This document shows positions 1 through 11,653 of a stretch of 64,000 nt of DNA, one piece after another. Within the stretch, counting starts at the first letter, position 1; each line of letters opens with the position of its first letter. The stretch is from Sorghum bicolor (lineage: Eukaryota > Streptophyta > Magnoliopsida > Poales > Poaceae), in NCBI RefSeq assembly GCF_000003195.3, contig NC_012878.2, positions 11,187,141 through 11,251,140 on the forward strand, written 5' to 3'. The notes beneath the pieces are model-generated. The model saw only the letters and a program-made list of their open reading frames with translations, made no database searches and was not told the origin of the DNA. The position numbers were made by a program, and so were the translations under genes.

Positions 1-3000
1 CTTCCTATTGAGATTGCCCGGACTCAAACATGACAAGGAGTTCCGCCCGACACTCCTCACAGCCATCAGAGATGAGCGTCGACCCGACACCCACACAAGC
101 TCCATCATCTTCATCAGGCCAGCAAGTCAAGGTCCTTCTCAAGATAGGAGACCTTGGACTGAAGACTCGAAGAGAGAAGGAAGTCTATCAGCAATTGAAG
201 AACAAAGATTTCATTCACACCCCTACTATCGATCCAATCCTACTACGAGAAACAGGTATGGACACTGAATTTGACTTAATTTTTCAGATGATGGGTTGGA
301 CAAATTTTTGGAATATAACTGAGCTGGGTTCTCTTCTTCTCACCCTCGAATTTCTTTGCACTTTACAATACTATGAGGGGTGAATTGCTTTTCGGATGTT
401 TAAACAGGAAATTATGTTATCTTGGAGAGAGCTGAGCGACCATCTTGGTTTCTCTTCAAGATGCATCCTGAACATTGACTCCGATTTACCCAATTTTGAG
501 AGACACCAGTTTTGGAGAGAAATATCTAGAGATAATTTTTACAGTCAAGTCCGAACCAGTGACATGGAACACCCCACTCTTAGGATGTTTCACAAATGGC
601 TTGGGTACAATCTTATCTATCGCGATGATATTAGGAAAGTAAGAGTAGGAGATTTATAACTTTTATATGCTGCTATTAGTAAAGTACCTACTTCACCTGT
701 TACACTATTAGTTTCACATTGGCTTAGTATACCTAGTCTTCAGGGACCAGTAGGATGTACTTCACTTATCACTCGTCTAGCCACTAATCTTCACTTACTA
801 GAAAACTCATCGTTGGACTTCATAGAAGAATTAAGAATTTATCATGGCTATGACACATTTAGACAAGCTCGGATGTTAAAGAAAGAGGGGAATATAATGT
901 ATATGCTGTATGATGATAAAGGCAAGATTCGGTTACCTAACCCGAACCTTGGCCTCTACTCTGTGCAAAACTTTTTGATTGAGATTGCAGCAACACCAGT
1001 GAACCAGAGAACTCCACAGCGAGTGGCATCTGAAAGGATAACCACTCACCGAGAACACACTTGGTATGGAGCTGACCCTGGACCAGAAGAAGCAGCACAC
1101 CTGCATTATTGCGATTACAATCCACGAGTCCTTCGAGACCCATGGGCTCGTCATGCGCAACCACAAGAGCCAACAGAGGAGACATGGCCGGAGAGCCAAG
1201 ATCACCAGTGGACAAACCCGCCTTTTCATACGGGCAGGTACTCCACTGATCCATATGGAGCTTCAGGATCCAGACCTCCACCCCAATTTGATGCAGGACG
1301 ATACTCCGACGCCTCCTACGCCTTCACGAATGACTACTATCAAGAGGCCGATGCTTTCTTCACTCGTACCGACAACACCCTCCTCGACATCCAGAACACG
1401 CAAGCAGAACATGGAAGACTCCTGGAAGAGCAACAAAAATGGAACCAGGACCATGCCGCTGCGGTACAAGAGCTGAGACAAGATACAACAACAATGAACG
1501 ATAACATCACAACCATGATGCGGTTCTGGAACATCGGGTAAGACCCACGTCAACATCCAGCTTGGGGGAGTTCCTCCCTAATTTATCAAGTAAGTTTTTA
1601 TTTGCTCTTCTTATTTATTCTATTTTGTCTTAGTATTTAATTTATCTTAAAAGGAAAAAACTTAAAAAACCAAATAAATATTTTCTTACTTTAATTTACT
1701 GCACTTTATAAACATGAAAACAAAATAAAAAGAGTGTGTAGATAAGTGTGCTTATTTTTCTGCTAAGCTTAATCTCTAGAAAAATAAAAAGACCAAAAAG
1801 ATGCATGATGAAAATGATGGATAGTTGCTCTGTTTGCTTACTTACAAGTACCTAGCTTTTATATTAGAATTCTTCCAGGAATTACTAAAACTAAAAATTA
1901 CTATCTTTGGGAAGCATAAAACTAAAGTCTAGGTAAGCGAAAGGCATGATATAAAGTTGAGCTACTGTTTATCTTGTTCCTACTACACCAAGTTCTAGAG
2001 ATTTATTTTGAAAACTTACAAATCACATGATGAGTTCCTAGTATACAAAACTACCTACCACAGCCATACTTGCTATAACATATTTTGCTATATTTACATT
2101 GAGTTTGATCGAGCTGTGTAGACCCTAAGGAGCTTTTCATGTGGTTAAATTAAGATATTCACTTGCACACATCTACCACAGCATTCATCGTCAATCATTA
2201 AAATTGCTAAAAATATTATCACTCACTGTCCCGAATATTGTTATTCTCTCTCTCTAAAAAGATTCAATGCAGAAGAGGCATGGGTTATGCAAAAATATAC
2301 GAGGAAATAAAAAGGGGCAAGTGCCCGGAACCTCGAAAAAGAAAGAAAAAGAGTGAGACGAGAGGTAAAAATGGACAAGTGTCCGAAGTAGAATTAGGGG
2401 TACAAAGATGCCCACTTGAGCGGAAAAAATGGACAAGTGTCCGACAGTAGAATTAGGGGTATCTACTACCCACCTGAAAAAAAAGAAGAGAAAGAAAAGA
2501 TAGCCCATGTTCTCCAAAAGTAAAGATCAAAGAAGAGGAGAGATAGCAATATGAGGAGCAATGAGAACTAAATTTTATTATCACTTATGCATTTTCACCA
2601 TCATTATCATTTACTCCATCACACATGCACATCTTGATTTAATTATATGCTGAGTTCCTTTGGATCCATGGCTCGATTAGACAACATATGTATGAGCTGT
2701 TTTCCACTCCTATGAGCTCCACTTAAATATTCTATTAGCTATAGGTAAGTGACATTATGGTAAGGATCCACAAATACCACATATAGAGAGACTTGAGAGA
2801 TCATTGCTGGGAACTCTGAGTTTTATTTTGAAAACTTATGAAAAACTCTGGAACAAAGGTGAAGTATAGACAAGAGGGATAGTGCTTGACTTAACTATTT
2901 TGTCTTTTGATTACTTAAGATTTAAGTGCAGGTACTAAACTCCATAACACTTCACTCTAATCTGGAAGAATTTTTATGTAAAAGCATGTGTACCTGTCAG

Positions 3001-3093
3001 GAAAGAAAACATCGAAGCAACTCCTGATCCGTCTGAGTTTAGCTGTTTGCTCAGGGACGAGCAAAGGGTAAGCTTGGGTAGCTTGGGGGAGTT
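1..3093 (+). mobile_element. Athila-type LTR retrotransposon B, 3' part of internal region
   Basis: This is the 3' end of an element whose left part lies outside the window. It aligns by eye along its length with 33650-36720 of element A: the same ORF, then the same roughly 1.5 kb AT-rich non-coding tail. It ends with a purine-rich tract (gcttgggggagttt) directly before the LTR that starts at 3094. The tail (about 1545-3080) has no credible ORF. It contains two near repeats of a 'aaatggacaagtgtccg' phrase at about 2368 and 2427. Confidence 0.85.
30..1541 (+). pseudogene. Athila ORF1-like protein, broken
   Basis: Three consecutive reading segments (about 30-383, 396-659 and 813-1541) form one protein of roughly 480-500 residues with in-frame interruptions. 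An in-frame TGA follows the residues YYEG near 380, and another break falls near 660. Visible sections are an N-terminal part with LGLKTRREKEV, a middle with MLSWRELSDHLGFSSRC and HPTLRMFHKWLGYNL, and a C-terminal part rich in Tyr, Gln and Asp ending in a possible coiled coil (residues around LLEEQQKWNQ). The middle part recalls the ATHILA ORF-1 family of plant gypsy elements, whose function is unknown. It sits where some Athila elements carry an env-position ORF. I am fairly sure it is the element's accessory ORF and unsure of its role. A homologous copy is at 33734-35196. Confidence 0.6.
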
Positions 3094-4608
3094 TGTTGAC
3101 GGTCCTTAAGTACTAAAATTAATAATCAAATAAACATGAAAAAGGATCAATATGAAACAAACATCTAGAATTAGGGTTTTATCTGACAGAATTCCACGAG
3201 CTTTGATGTTTATCTATTTCTGCAGGGGTTTATCAGAAAATATGGAGAGAAGGCCCACATGTCATGTTTACAACGAGATAATTACGTGCCGCGCAATTTT
3301 CCTCAATCTAGAAGGATCCAGAAGCCACGGGAACGAACGGGACGCGAATCGGGCTCGGGAGCTGGGCGGCCGCCCACCCCCCTTGGGCGCCCGCCCTGGC
3401 CAGGAAGCCAATCAGGACTCTGCTTCGGGGCAAGACTCCACTGACCTAAAGGATCAATCTAAACCATACAATCTATGTCGGTTTGATCCAATGGCTCACG
3501 TTCACTTGAGGGGACTGTAAAACCAGACCCCCTGGCCCCTGGAGGAGGAGAGGAGAAATCATTATTCAGAGGTAGCCATCAAAGTTTGGGTTTAGATCTC
3601 TCTCCCACAGAGAATTAGAATTAGCTACTCCCTAATTCTTCAAGTTTAGAGGTTTGATTAGATAGCAATTAGAGAAGTAGAGCACTACGCTCTGGATTCG
3701 GATCTTCGGTAATAAAGATTGGTATTATTCATATCTTTCTCTAATTCTTTGTTCTAATTGCATTATGTCTCTAATTATTATGTTCTTAGTTTGCTCTAGT
3801 TCTATATTTGATATAGTTCTAATTGATAATGAGTTTATGTATAAGTTTGCAAAGCGCTTAGCTCTTGACGCGAGGGAGTTAGGTGATAGATCACATGTGA
3901 GCGTGGTGCTTAGATGTTATTTATCTGCAAATGTATCCTATTGGCCGGGTCGTGTGGTAGTTCGCGATAGTGACAGCTTCGTTGATTCTTATATAGTCCA
4001 CCCTCCGTTGATAGGACAGGCAGAACCGGTATTGTGGAGTAAGTCATGCGATGTTCTGATTTACTTTATCAATGTTCCTTATACATGAATGAAGAGTCTT
4101 TTATGCTATATATGATCTTGTAGATAACTAGAGTAGATTATGACTTAGTAGTTAGTAGATAACTTAGAATCCATTCTCTAGCTAATCCGACATCACCTAC
4201 ATATATGAGGAGTAGTCTATTTTCTAATCGCTGTGCTCTTTATCCCATGAACTTATACTTTATTATCATTATCTTTACGGTTTACCCCCTGCTAAAGTAT
4301 GTGACTGTGTGACGAGTTTCTTATTAGTAATCATGTTCTTGCAAGTTTATCTCTAGTCTATGCCTTGATAGATTTTGCCCCTTTGATTTAATTCCATCTT
4401 CTTTAGATCCCTAGAGCAAAATTATAAATAACGATACCTGGAATACTTATCCTAGTGAAATGCTACAATGAGGTGTTTTATCTGTGCGCTTGCGGATAGA
4501 ATAGATTATTTTCTAGAGAGCCTTTACATTTATAAATACCTGTGTACACTCTGGCGCCATGCTAGGGATGACAACCTAGTATCTAAGTGGTGTTAGCTAG
4601 TGTCAACA
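3094..4608 (+). mobile_element. 3' LTR of Athila element B
   Basis: It starts TGTTGACGGTCC and ends GTGTCAACA, 1515 bp. It is nearly identical to the solo LTR at 61025-62538 and related to the LTRs of element A. It carries the direct GC-rich repeats gggcgcccgccc near 3365-3400. The TATA-like site seen in the 61025 copy (actataaaac) reads actgtaaaac here at about 3517. An LTR-internal 107-codon ORF lies at 3765-4088. Confidence 0.9.
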
Positions 4609-6164
4609 CCTATCCCTCATGCCACTTAAGCCAAATTGTCATCCGCAGCATAACATGAGAGACGCGGTATTGAAATATGCAATTGCTCTTCTAAATAAAT
4701 AATAAATGAGATCTGCAAGTGCACAGATTAATACCGATGTAGCATTTTACCCAGGAAGTATTCAAGGTATCGTTATTTATATTTTTACCACTGGGAAGGG
4801 ATTGCTAAACATCAATGCTGATTATGTAATGGAATATAGAATTGAGTATCTATCATTGCATGTATAATTGAGAGCATTTATCTATATCTTTCATACAGGG
4901 ATAAATGTCACATAAAAGATAGATAAAGTATGAATGGTGACAAAGATAATTAATCTGATCAGCATAACTTAGCCACATATAAATATGATAAGCACATCAA
5001 TAGATATTCTAGCAAGTCATTAGCATGGAATTAGGACGAACTACAAGAATATTTCCTAAGTTATTCTTAACTATAAAGTCTAGCATATCATCGTTAGTAC
5101 AATTATACTTGGCAATCATTGCGAGACAGGACTACGCCCATGCATAGTGATATTATCAAGGAAGATGAGAAACATAGCAATCACTCCCCTGTAATAATGT
5201 TGCTCTGCCAGCCCTATCCACGAGAGGGGGACTATATAAGAATCAATGGAGCTGTCACTACCACGAACTACCCCGCGATCTGGCATATAGGGTATAATCG
5301 CAGATAAATACGGTATAGGCACCACGCCTACACAATACTTATCATTTACCCACTGTACACATGGATAAACGCTATACGATCCTAAACATGTATATAATTC
5401 CAATCTAACTAAGCCAAGCATATAACTATGATAAACTAAGAACAATATAATTGCAAATATAAACAAGTAGAGCAAAGTTATAATCAATATATTGAAGTAG
5501 ATCAAAGTCATATTCAAAATATTGAGGAACAGTAGAGGAATTACCAAGAATCCTCTTGACAGATCCAGAAACCAATCGAAGATTGACTCTTTCTAGTTCT
5601 AATCCTATGTAGCTATGCTAAACTAGAGATCTAATTGATGTGGTGGCTCTAGGGCTTGATCAGAGACTTCTTCTCCCGAGATGGATAATGAATTAGGGTT
5701 CAGAGGTGCTCTCCTCTAGGGGCCAGGGGGTCTGCTTATATAGTCCTTCCAAATGAATGTGGGCCGTCGGATCAAACCGGCATTAATCGCATGGTTTTCC
5801 TTGATCCTTTAGGTCGGTGGAGCATAATCCGCGAGGTTGGTTCTGATTGGCCCTCAGACCAGGGCGGGCGCTCAAGGGGGGAGGGCGGGCGCCCTGCCCC
5901 CGAGCCCGTCCGATCTCCCGTTCGTTCCCGTAGCTTCTGGACTCTTCTAGATGTTGGATAATTGTGCGGTACGTTAATATCTCTATGTATACCTGACGTG
6001 TGGGCCTTTCCTCCATATTTCCTGATAACCCCCTGCAGAAATAGACAAACACCAAAACTCGTGGAATTCTGTCAGATAAAACCCTAAGTCTGGGTGTTGG
6101 TTGCATTTGGATCCTTTTCTTTGTTTATTTGTTAATTAAATTTGATACTTAAGGACCGTCAACA
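4609..6164 (-). mobile_element. Inverted Athila-family LTR, diverged
   Basis: On the minus strand it begins TGTTGACGGTCCTTAAG at 6164 and runs to about 4609. The plus-strand text near 4740-4790 matches the complement of the R/U5 end of the forward LTRs. The GC-rich gggcgcccgccc pair is at about 5868-5900 and a TATA-like ctatataag (complement of 5736-5744) is present. It abuts the end of the B LTR directly, and about ten terminal bases at its low-coordinate end seem to be missing. Either B inserted into its end or the two were joined by deletion. No internal region is attached, so it is probably a solo LTR. Confidence 0.75.
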
Positions 6165-7592
6165 TTCTTCTTCAAGCAATTCTTGATACTCCCAATAATC
6201 CTCTTCTCGACACATCTGGTCTTTCTCCTTCTGTCGTTGCCATTTATTTAGAAGAATTCTGACAGTAGGACGTCTTCGCATCTCACCAGCTTTAGAAGTC
6301 CGAGGACGATCATATCGACTATTTTGCTTATCTTGCTTCTTCTTAATCTCCCGATATTCTTTAGTTGATATTTGCCTCTCTGATCAACTATTTTTGCTTC
6401 CTTGGCTCTATTGGAAGTAAGCACTTTAAATTTACTTTTCTGGAAGGAAGATACAACCATGTTTGCTAGGAAAGCCTTCTATACCCATAACACCTTTGGT
6501 CTTTTCCAGTCTAATTCTCCCTTTGTTAATAGCTTGCTGAATGATATCTCTGAAAACTTTGCAATCATTAGTATTATGAGTAGTAGAATTATGGTATTTG
6601 CAATACCTCTTCTTTTTAATATCTTGATCTCATGGTATCTTATGATTTTCTGTTAGTTTAATCTGACCCTTTTTTAACAAGTAATCAAAGATTTTATAAG
6701 CCTTCGTGATATAAAAGTTGAACTTTTTCCCTTCTTCCTCTGTGGATTTCTTTTTTGTCCAAGGAATATACTCAAAATACTTCCATACCCAATCCACAGC
6801 GACTATTTCATCACTTTCCATCTCTTCATCACTCTCATCAGTTAATTGCTCCAAAACACATGAGCCTGCATCATAACCAACATTGCCGACTTTCTGAAAC
6901 TTGTTGAAACATGCATACCTAAACTGTGCCTCAATACTAGTTATTTTTCTAGCCAAGGCACCTAAATTTGGGCAATCAAACCCAACCTTTTCTTTGATAG
7001 CTGGTATTAGCCCTCGAATTACATTGCTAACCACTTCTGCTTCTAAAAATGTTAATGTATAACATTGATTCCTGATTTCTTTGAACCCTATTCTCTATGA
7101 TTAGATTAAAAGCTTCCTTGATGGTATTAGTTATGTCATTTAAGAAAACCTCATTGTAATTGGCCAGAGTTGCAGTCATAGCTTTGTTGATAGTCTTATA
7201 CATAGCACTATGTTGAACCTAAAGATTTGGATCACGTTCTCCTTTCATGATTACTCTTCGAAGAAGAGTTTTCTAAATTACCTTCCTGTCTCTATTATTA
7301 TTGCAGGATAGCAAACACTTCTCTTGATATTGATTGACAATAGTAGTGATCAATTCCTTCAGGTTATCAAGGAGCTCATCCAAAGTGACATTCAGGACGT
7401 TCACTACAAGAAATGTGTCATCTTATGACGATTATGGCATGACATTTGATCGAAATGTCACTAAATCGATGAGTTTATGATGTTCTTTTGATAGCCATCT
7501 CAACTTAGTGACATAAATGATTTCATGACAACAATCATCAACATAGACCATGAGAACATTCTCGTTGTCCATGTTGATGCTTGTTGTCCTAC
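6165..7592 (-). pseudogene. Tat-like gag remnant (element T3, second copy)
   Basis: Read on the minus strand from 7592, this gives a gag start (M-D-N-E-N-V-L-N) followed by a decayed gag. The segment at 7034-6630 aligns with the T1/T2 gag around LPHIRDKY... and RIFDFLL-G-QIKL-NH, and a CxxH-type knuckle follows near 6610-6560. Several stops and frameshifts are present. The 5' 550 bases are duplicated at 22740-23292, so the two stretches come from the same family. The region is cut off on the left by the inverted Athila LTR at 6164. A 156-bp foreign insert sits at 7402-7557. Confidence 0.7.
7402..7557. mobile_element. Small insertion with CACTA-like end inside T3 gag
   Basis: Comparison with the paralogous stretch at 23255-23275 shows about 156 extra bases here. 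The insert begins CACTACAAGAAATGTGTCAT, which resembles the terminus of CACTA (En/Spm) elements. It is preceded by gtt and followed by att, a possible degraded 3-bp target duplication. It contains a perfect hairpin (tgacattt-gatcg-aaatgtca) at about 7442-7463. The far end does not show the matching inverted terminus, so this is a truncated or MITE-like derivative at best. Confidence 0.4.
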
Positions 7593-7609
7593 TGGGCGAG
7601 TCAAAAATG

Positions 7610-8149
7610 TGTTAGTGCAAAAGGTTGGTCTTTTGTGTAACACACTTGAAGGCTCTCAGAAACTGTGCAGAAGCTAGAGTTCTTGATCTCCTGAGCCTCA
7701 ACACGTGAGCTGAGTCTGGTGATTTGAATCTTTGGTGTGCTAGTCAATTTGACCTGCAGTTGACAAGGGAAAGCAAATGTCAAATTGTAGAAGTGCTGGT
7801 TGTTGACAGACAGTTCTAGAATGTATGGCTTAAAATAGCCGTTAACCAAAGGAAATTGACTAAAAAGTCAACTCTTAGCAATGTTGAATAATAATGGGAT
7901 GATTGTTCATAAAATATATTAAATGAATATGCAAATACTCGATCATTATTTGATACGATGTTGCAATATAACCTGAGCACATTTAATGAACTTAATTGTA
8001 TTTAAAGCAAAACATGCAAACGTGCTACGAAGAAAGTGTAACTGGATTGATTAATTGGTCGATACAAAGTTTATGTAAGAATGGTAGATCACATGTACTA
8101 ATCTAGCTCATTTATCGAATAAACCATAATTTACCAAGACTGGTCTAAG
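7610..8149 (-). mobile_element. T3-type LTR, 3' part (minus strand)
   Basis: It matches 23316-23860 almost base for base and starts at the LTR edge tgttagtgcaaaa (plus strand). It is interrupted at 8149 by a solo LTR and continues for about 67 bp at 10074-10140. The outer roughly 1 kb of this LTR (equivalent of 23935-25005) is missing. Confidence 0.75.
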
Positions 8150-10068
8150 TGAAAGCCCTAGTTTGGTTTTGGATAATTGATGAAACCCTAGTACTAACCT
8201 CTATACTAAGTGTGTATAGACTTAATGAGGTTGGTACATGCCAAGTAATGGAGCAAGAGATGATCATGATGATAATGGTGATGACCACAAGATGATCAAG
8301 TGCTCAACTTGGAAAAGAAGAAAGAGAAAAACAAAACCCTATGGAGTTCAAGGCAAAGGTATTGCTTAGGGTTTTGGTTTTGGTGATCAAGACACCATAG
8401 AGGGTGTGATCACATTTAGGATAGATAGTCGTACTATAAAGAGGGGAATTCTTTAGCTAAGCGGTTATCAAGTGCCACTAGGTGTTATTGTTCTTGTGCA
8501 TGCATTTAGAACCTAGTGAGCTATCCTAACTCCTTCGAAGAAAATGATTGTGAAAATCCTAACACACGTGCACTTGTTGGTTTACACATTGTGGTGTTGG
8601 CACACTTTGAGAAGGAGGTGGAGTTTGAACGGTAGAGAGAGGATGGGTTCGACGCTTTCGAGAAAATGAAGTGCATATTTTCTATTGCGCCAGTGGGATT
8701 TTTGGAGAAGTCGTGCACTCACCGGACGCTGGCCCAGAAGCACCGGACGCTGTGCCTGTGCGTCTGGTGTGCAGGCAGCTTGGCTCGGTTAGGGTTAGGC
8801 ACCGGACGCCACGCACCGGACGTAGTTTGGAGCATCCGGTGGTGTGAGTCTGGTGACCTGAGCGTTTTGCAGAGCTCTCTAAGTTTAAGTCCGGTGAGCA
8901 CCGAACGTAGCTTGGAGCGTCCGGTGGTGTGCGTCCGGTGACGTACACGTTTTGCAGACCTCTCTGTGTTTAAGACCGGTGCGCACCGGACGCGTCCGGT
9001 GCCAACTTGCTCAGCGACCGGTGCACTTCAGGTGACCGTTAGACTGTGACACGAGAGTTTCAAAAGGCGACACGTGGCTGACGTTGGAGCACCGGATGCA
9101 AGGGCTGAGCATCTGGTGCCCCCTGAAGAGCGTCCGGTGACCCCGAGTTCGACCCAGTGAGAGAGCCAACGGCTCTATTTGTTGAGGGGTCTATAAATAC
9201 AAGTTTGGCCAGCTTAGGGCTTACTCTCTTGGCATTCTAACATACTTGACATCCTTGTGAGCCTAAGCAAACACCTCCCACTCATCTCCCTCATAGATTA
9301 TATATCTTTGTGAGATTGGGAGTGATTCCAAGTGCATTTGCTTGAGTGATTGCATCTAGTGGCACTTGGGGATCGTTTTGGCTGTGGTTTTCTTGTTACT
9401 CTTGGTGGTTGCCGCCACCTAGACGGCTTGGAGCAGCGGAGGTGGATTTGCACGAGTTGGTGATTGTTCGTGGCCATCTCCCGGTGATTGTGAGGGGTCT
9501 TGTACCTTCCCCGGCGGAGAGCCGAAAGGTAACTCTAGTGGATTGCTCGTGTCATTGAGCTACCTCACTTGTGGGTAGGTTCTTGTGGTGTCCTTGTGAG
9601 GACGAGGTTTGTGCTACACCTCTTAGCCAACGAACGACCAAGTGTTGGTCGACACAACGGGGACGTAGCGTGCCATTAAGCACGTGAACCTCGGGAGAAA
9701 ATTGTGTGTCTCCATTGTGATTGTTCATTGGATTTCTCCCGTTGATTGGACTTCATATTATTGATTGGTTCATCCCCTCTACGCGGCGGTATAAAGATCA
9801 AACCATCTCTTTTTACATTCCCGCAAACTAGAGTAGCTTACTTACTTGTATAGAAACTTTAGGTAGCTCTCTAGTGTAAGTAGTTACATAGCTCTTGTGT
9901 GCCTAGAGATTATATCAACTAGAATTGTTGGATAGGTAGCTTGCAAACACCCCTTTAGAGCTAGAGCAAAAAGCTTCGCTTTGTTATTTACTAACCTCTT
10001 GCTCTAGTGAGTTTGTAGATTTTTTAAATAGGGTATTCACCCCCCTCTAGCCATATTAGGACCTTTCA
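8150..10068 (+). mobile_element. Solo LTR, unclassified family
   Basis: It starts TGAAAGCCCTAG and ends AGGACCTTTCA, with TG...CA ends and a perfect 5-bp target duplication ctaag at 8145-8149 and 10069-10073. It is 1919 bp with no internal coding region. A TATA-like ctataaatac is at 9191-9200. The segment 8720-9140 holds many CACCGGACG / CGTCCGGTG motifs in both orientations. The terminal phrase 'attcacccccctctag' is common at the end of large grass LTRs, perhaps of Copia type; I cannot fix the lineage. A relative is split at 26346-27616 and 38428-39570. Confidence 0.85.
9191..9200 (+). promoter_or_regulatory. LTR TATA-like box
   Basis: ctataaatac within the 8150-10068 LTR. The equivalent position in the sister LTR reads ctataaatag at about 38457-38466. 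Confidence 0.5.
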
Positions 10069-10073
10069 CTAAG

Positions 10074-10140
10074 GGCCTGCGATATTAATAAATTATTTTT
10101 GTAAGTATATTAAATCTATTTTTACCTGGCCTAAAGGCCA
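10074..10140 (-). mobile_element. T3 LTR fragment, continuation after solo-LTR insertion
   Basis: It aligns with 23862-23930 (phrases taagtatattaaatctattt and tggcctaaaggc). It ends abruptly at about 10138-10146, where gag sequence begins, so a deletion joined gag to the middle of this LTR. Confidence 0.7.
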
Positions 10141-10440
10141 GTGATCATACCACGCTGGATATGGCTTTCTATAAGCGATTGACGTATTCTTGGGCTTTAA
10201 ACCGAATTGACGTTGTACCATATCTGTCACTTGACTCATTAGCTGATCCACCTGGAATGGTGCCCGTTGCTGATTCATATTATTCTGTTCTTGATAGCCA
10301 ATGTTCTAACTCCTCTAGGGATTGTGCTGATACCCAGGATTCTCATAAGCATTCAAAGTGTAATGTTTAGAAACATAATGATACCCTAGAGGTACCTCAC
10401 TAGGTGCCACTCTTCCTTGATACGGTGGAGTATTGAAGTC
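10141..10440 (-). pseudogene. Tat-like gag fragment (T3, first copy)
   Basis: The minus strand encodes a stretch around AYRKPYPAWYDH that aligns with the gag segment TYSYRTPYPP-YDLIP of T1 and T2. It is the continuation of the gag at 22740-23292, separated from it by the T1 insertion. The interruption site has near target duplications aagtc (10436-10440) and aagta (22740-22744). Confidence 0.65.
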
Positions 10441-11171
10441 TGTTGGTGCAAAAGTAGATCTACAAACACAAAGGGCTAATACCCAATTTCAACGTTAAGG
10501 CGTGCCAGCCGATTTGACCTTATAATCGACAAAGGTGATAACTCGAATACTTTGGTCCTGACAACAGCGATGCGCCCGGATGTCGCAGCCAAGAGGTATT
10601 CACACGGAACTCAAGAACTCACCGAGATTGACTCGATGAATTCCTAAGAACTCGCAAGTAAAGGAAAATATGCGAGTTGACGAAGTCGTCGAAAAAGTAG
10701 ATGCTGGAATAGATGTAAAACTTGTGTTTGATTGATTGTGTCTTCATTACATTGTCACAGGGTCTACATTTATACCCTGGCCAAAAGAGTTACAACCAGA
10801 CACGACTAGGACTCGAATTCTAAATTGAACGGAATCTGTATGCAAAGCAAACTCTAAAAACTATGGAAAACATTAATTTTCCACCAAAACCGATCGGCAC
10901 ACCATCACCATCCAATCATCGATCCCTGCGCCCCCTTTTGTATCCATCGGCAAATCATCTTCCGTGGCCATCGGCAACCATCAACATTAGTCATCGGCAT
11001 AAATCCACCACCGCTCCTGGACTTGGCTTCATCCTGTTGTTTCGCCATCGGTATCGACCTTCATCGGCAACTCTCCTGTCAACCAGCCAACACTTTATTC
11101 GCCTACCGATTCACGCCTTATCAGCTCTCAAATACGCGTCCAGAGATACGTGTCCAAAAACGGTGTCAACA
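10441..11171 (-). mobile_element. T1 3' LTR
   Basis: 731 bp, plus-strand edges TGTTGGTGCAAAA and GTGTCAACA. The complement of a TATA-like tataaatgtag is near 10763-10775. It contains many TCGGCA motifs (for example 10950-11060). Confidence 0.9.
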
Positions 11172-11186
11172 CATGCCCCCAATTTT
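11172..11186 (-). other. T1 polypurine tract
   Basis: On the minus strand AAAATTGGGGGCATG lies directly before the 3' LTR. The equivalent in T2 is GGGGGGCATG at 58601-58610. Confidence 0.7.
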
Positions 11187-11490
11187 GGATTATAAAATCA
11201 TTAATGCTCCAAAATTCTCTCCAATAATGTTGCCTCGAATCTCTCAACTTCTCGAACCGAACCTCCCTAGTATACGTTCATCGGCAACATTTCCGTTAGA
11301 GAAGACTGCCGATGAGCCGACCAGGAGATCTTGCACAGTAAGATATCTCCAAAATCATGACCACCTGCTGTCAAATCACCTGCGCAATCTCTTGATTATC
11401 GTGCGAACAGTTACCATATCCACCTGAACACCCTCGGATTTCACGGATACGGCAAAGAGATAAGTCAAAAATACCCCTGCCTTCTTTGTC

Positions 11491-11500
11491 ATATAAATAC
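11491..11500 (+). promoter_or_regulatory. TATA-like box of the T1 antisense gene
   Basis: atataaatac on the plus strand, about 155 bp before the antisense ATG at 11654. T2 has a TATA-like site at the same relative place (58126-58135), which supports a conserved internal promoter. Confidence 0.55.
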
Positions 11501-11653
11501 TTCCTTCTCAGGTACTCTTCCTCCATCTAGTCATTCTCCATCCTCAATCCCACCTTTCTGGCGGCGGCACTGTTCGAGAAACTCAAGAACTCCAGCAAGG
11601 ATCTCCTCCAACAATCTTCCGAGTCTTCGATCCCTTCCTCCTTTCGGGAAGAA

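Noticed and set aside
8666..8948. Overlapping ORFs of 60-91 codons on both strands
   Set aside because: Caused by the GC-rich inverted motif cluster of the LTR.
11023..11427. 134-codon plus ORF at the T1 LTR edge
   Set aside because: Crosses the LTR boundary and is not kept in the other T1 LTR or in T2.
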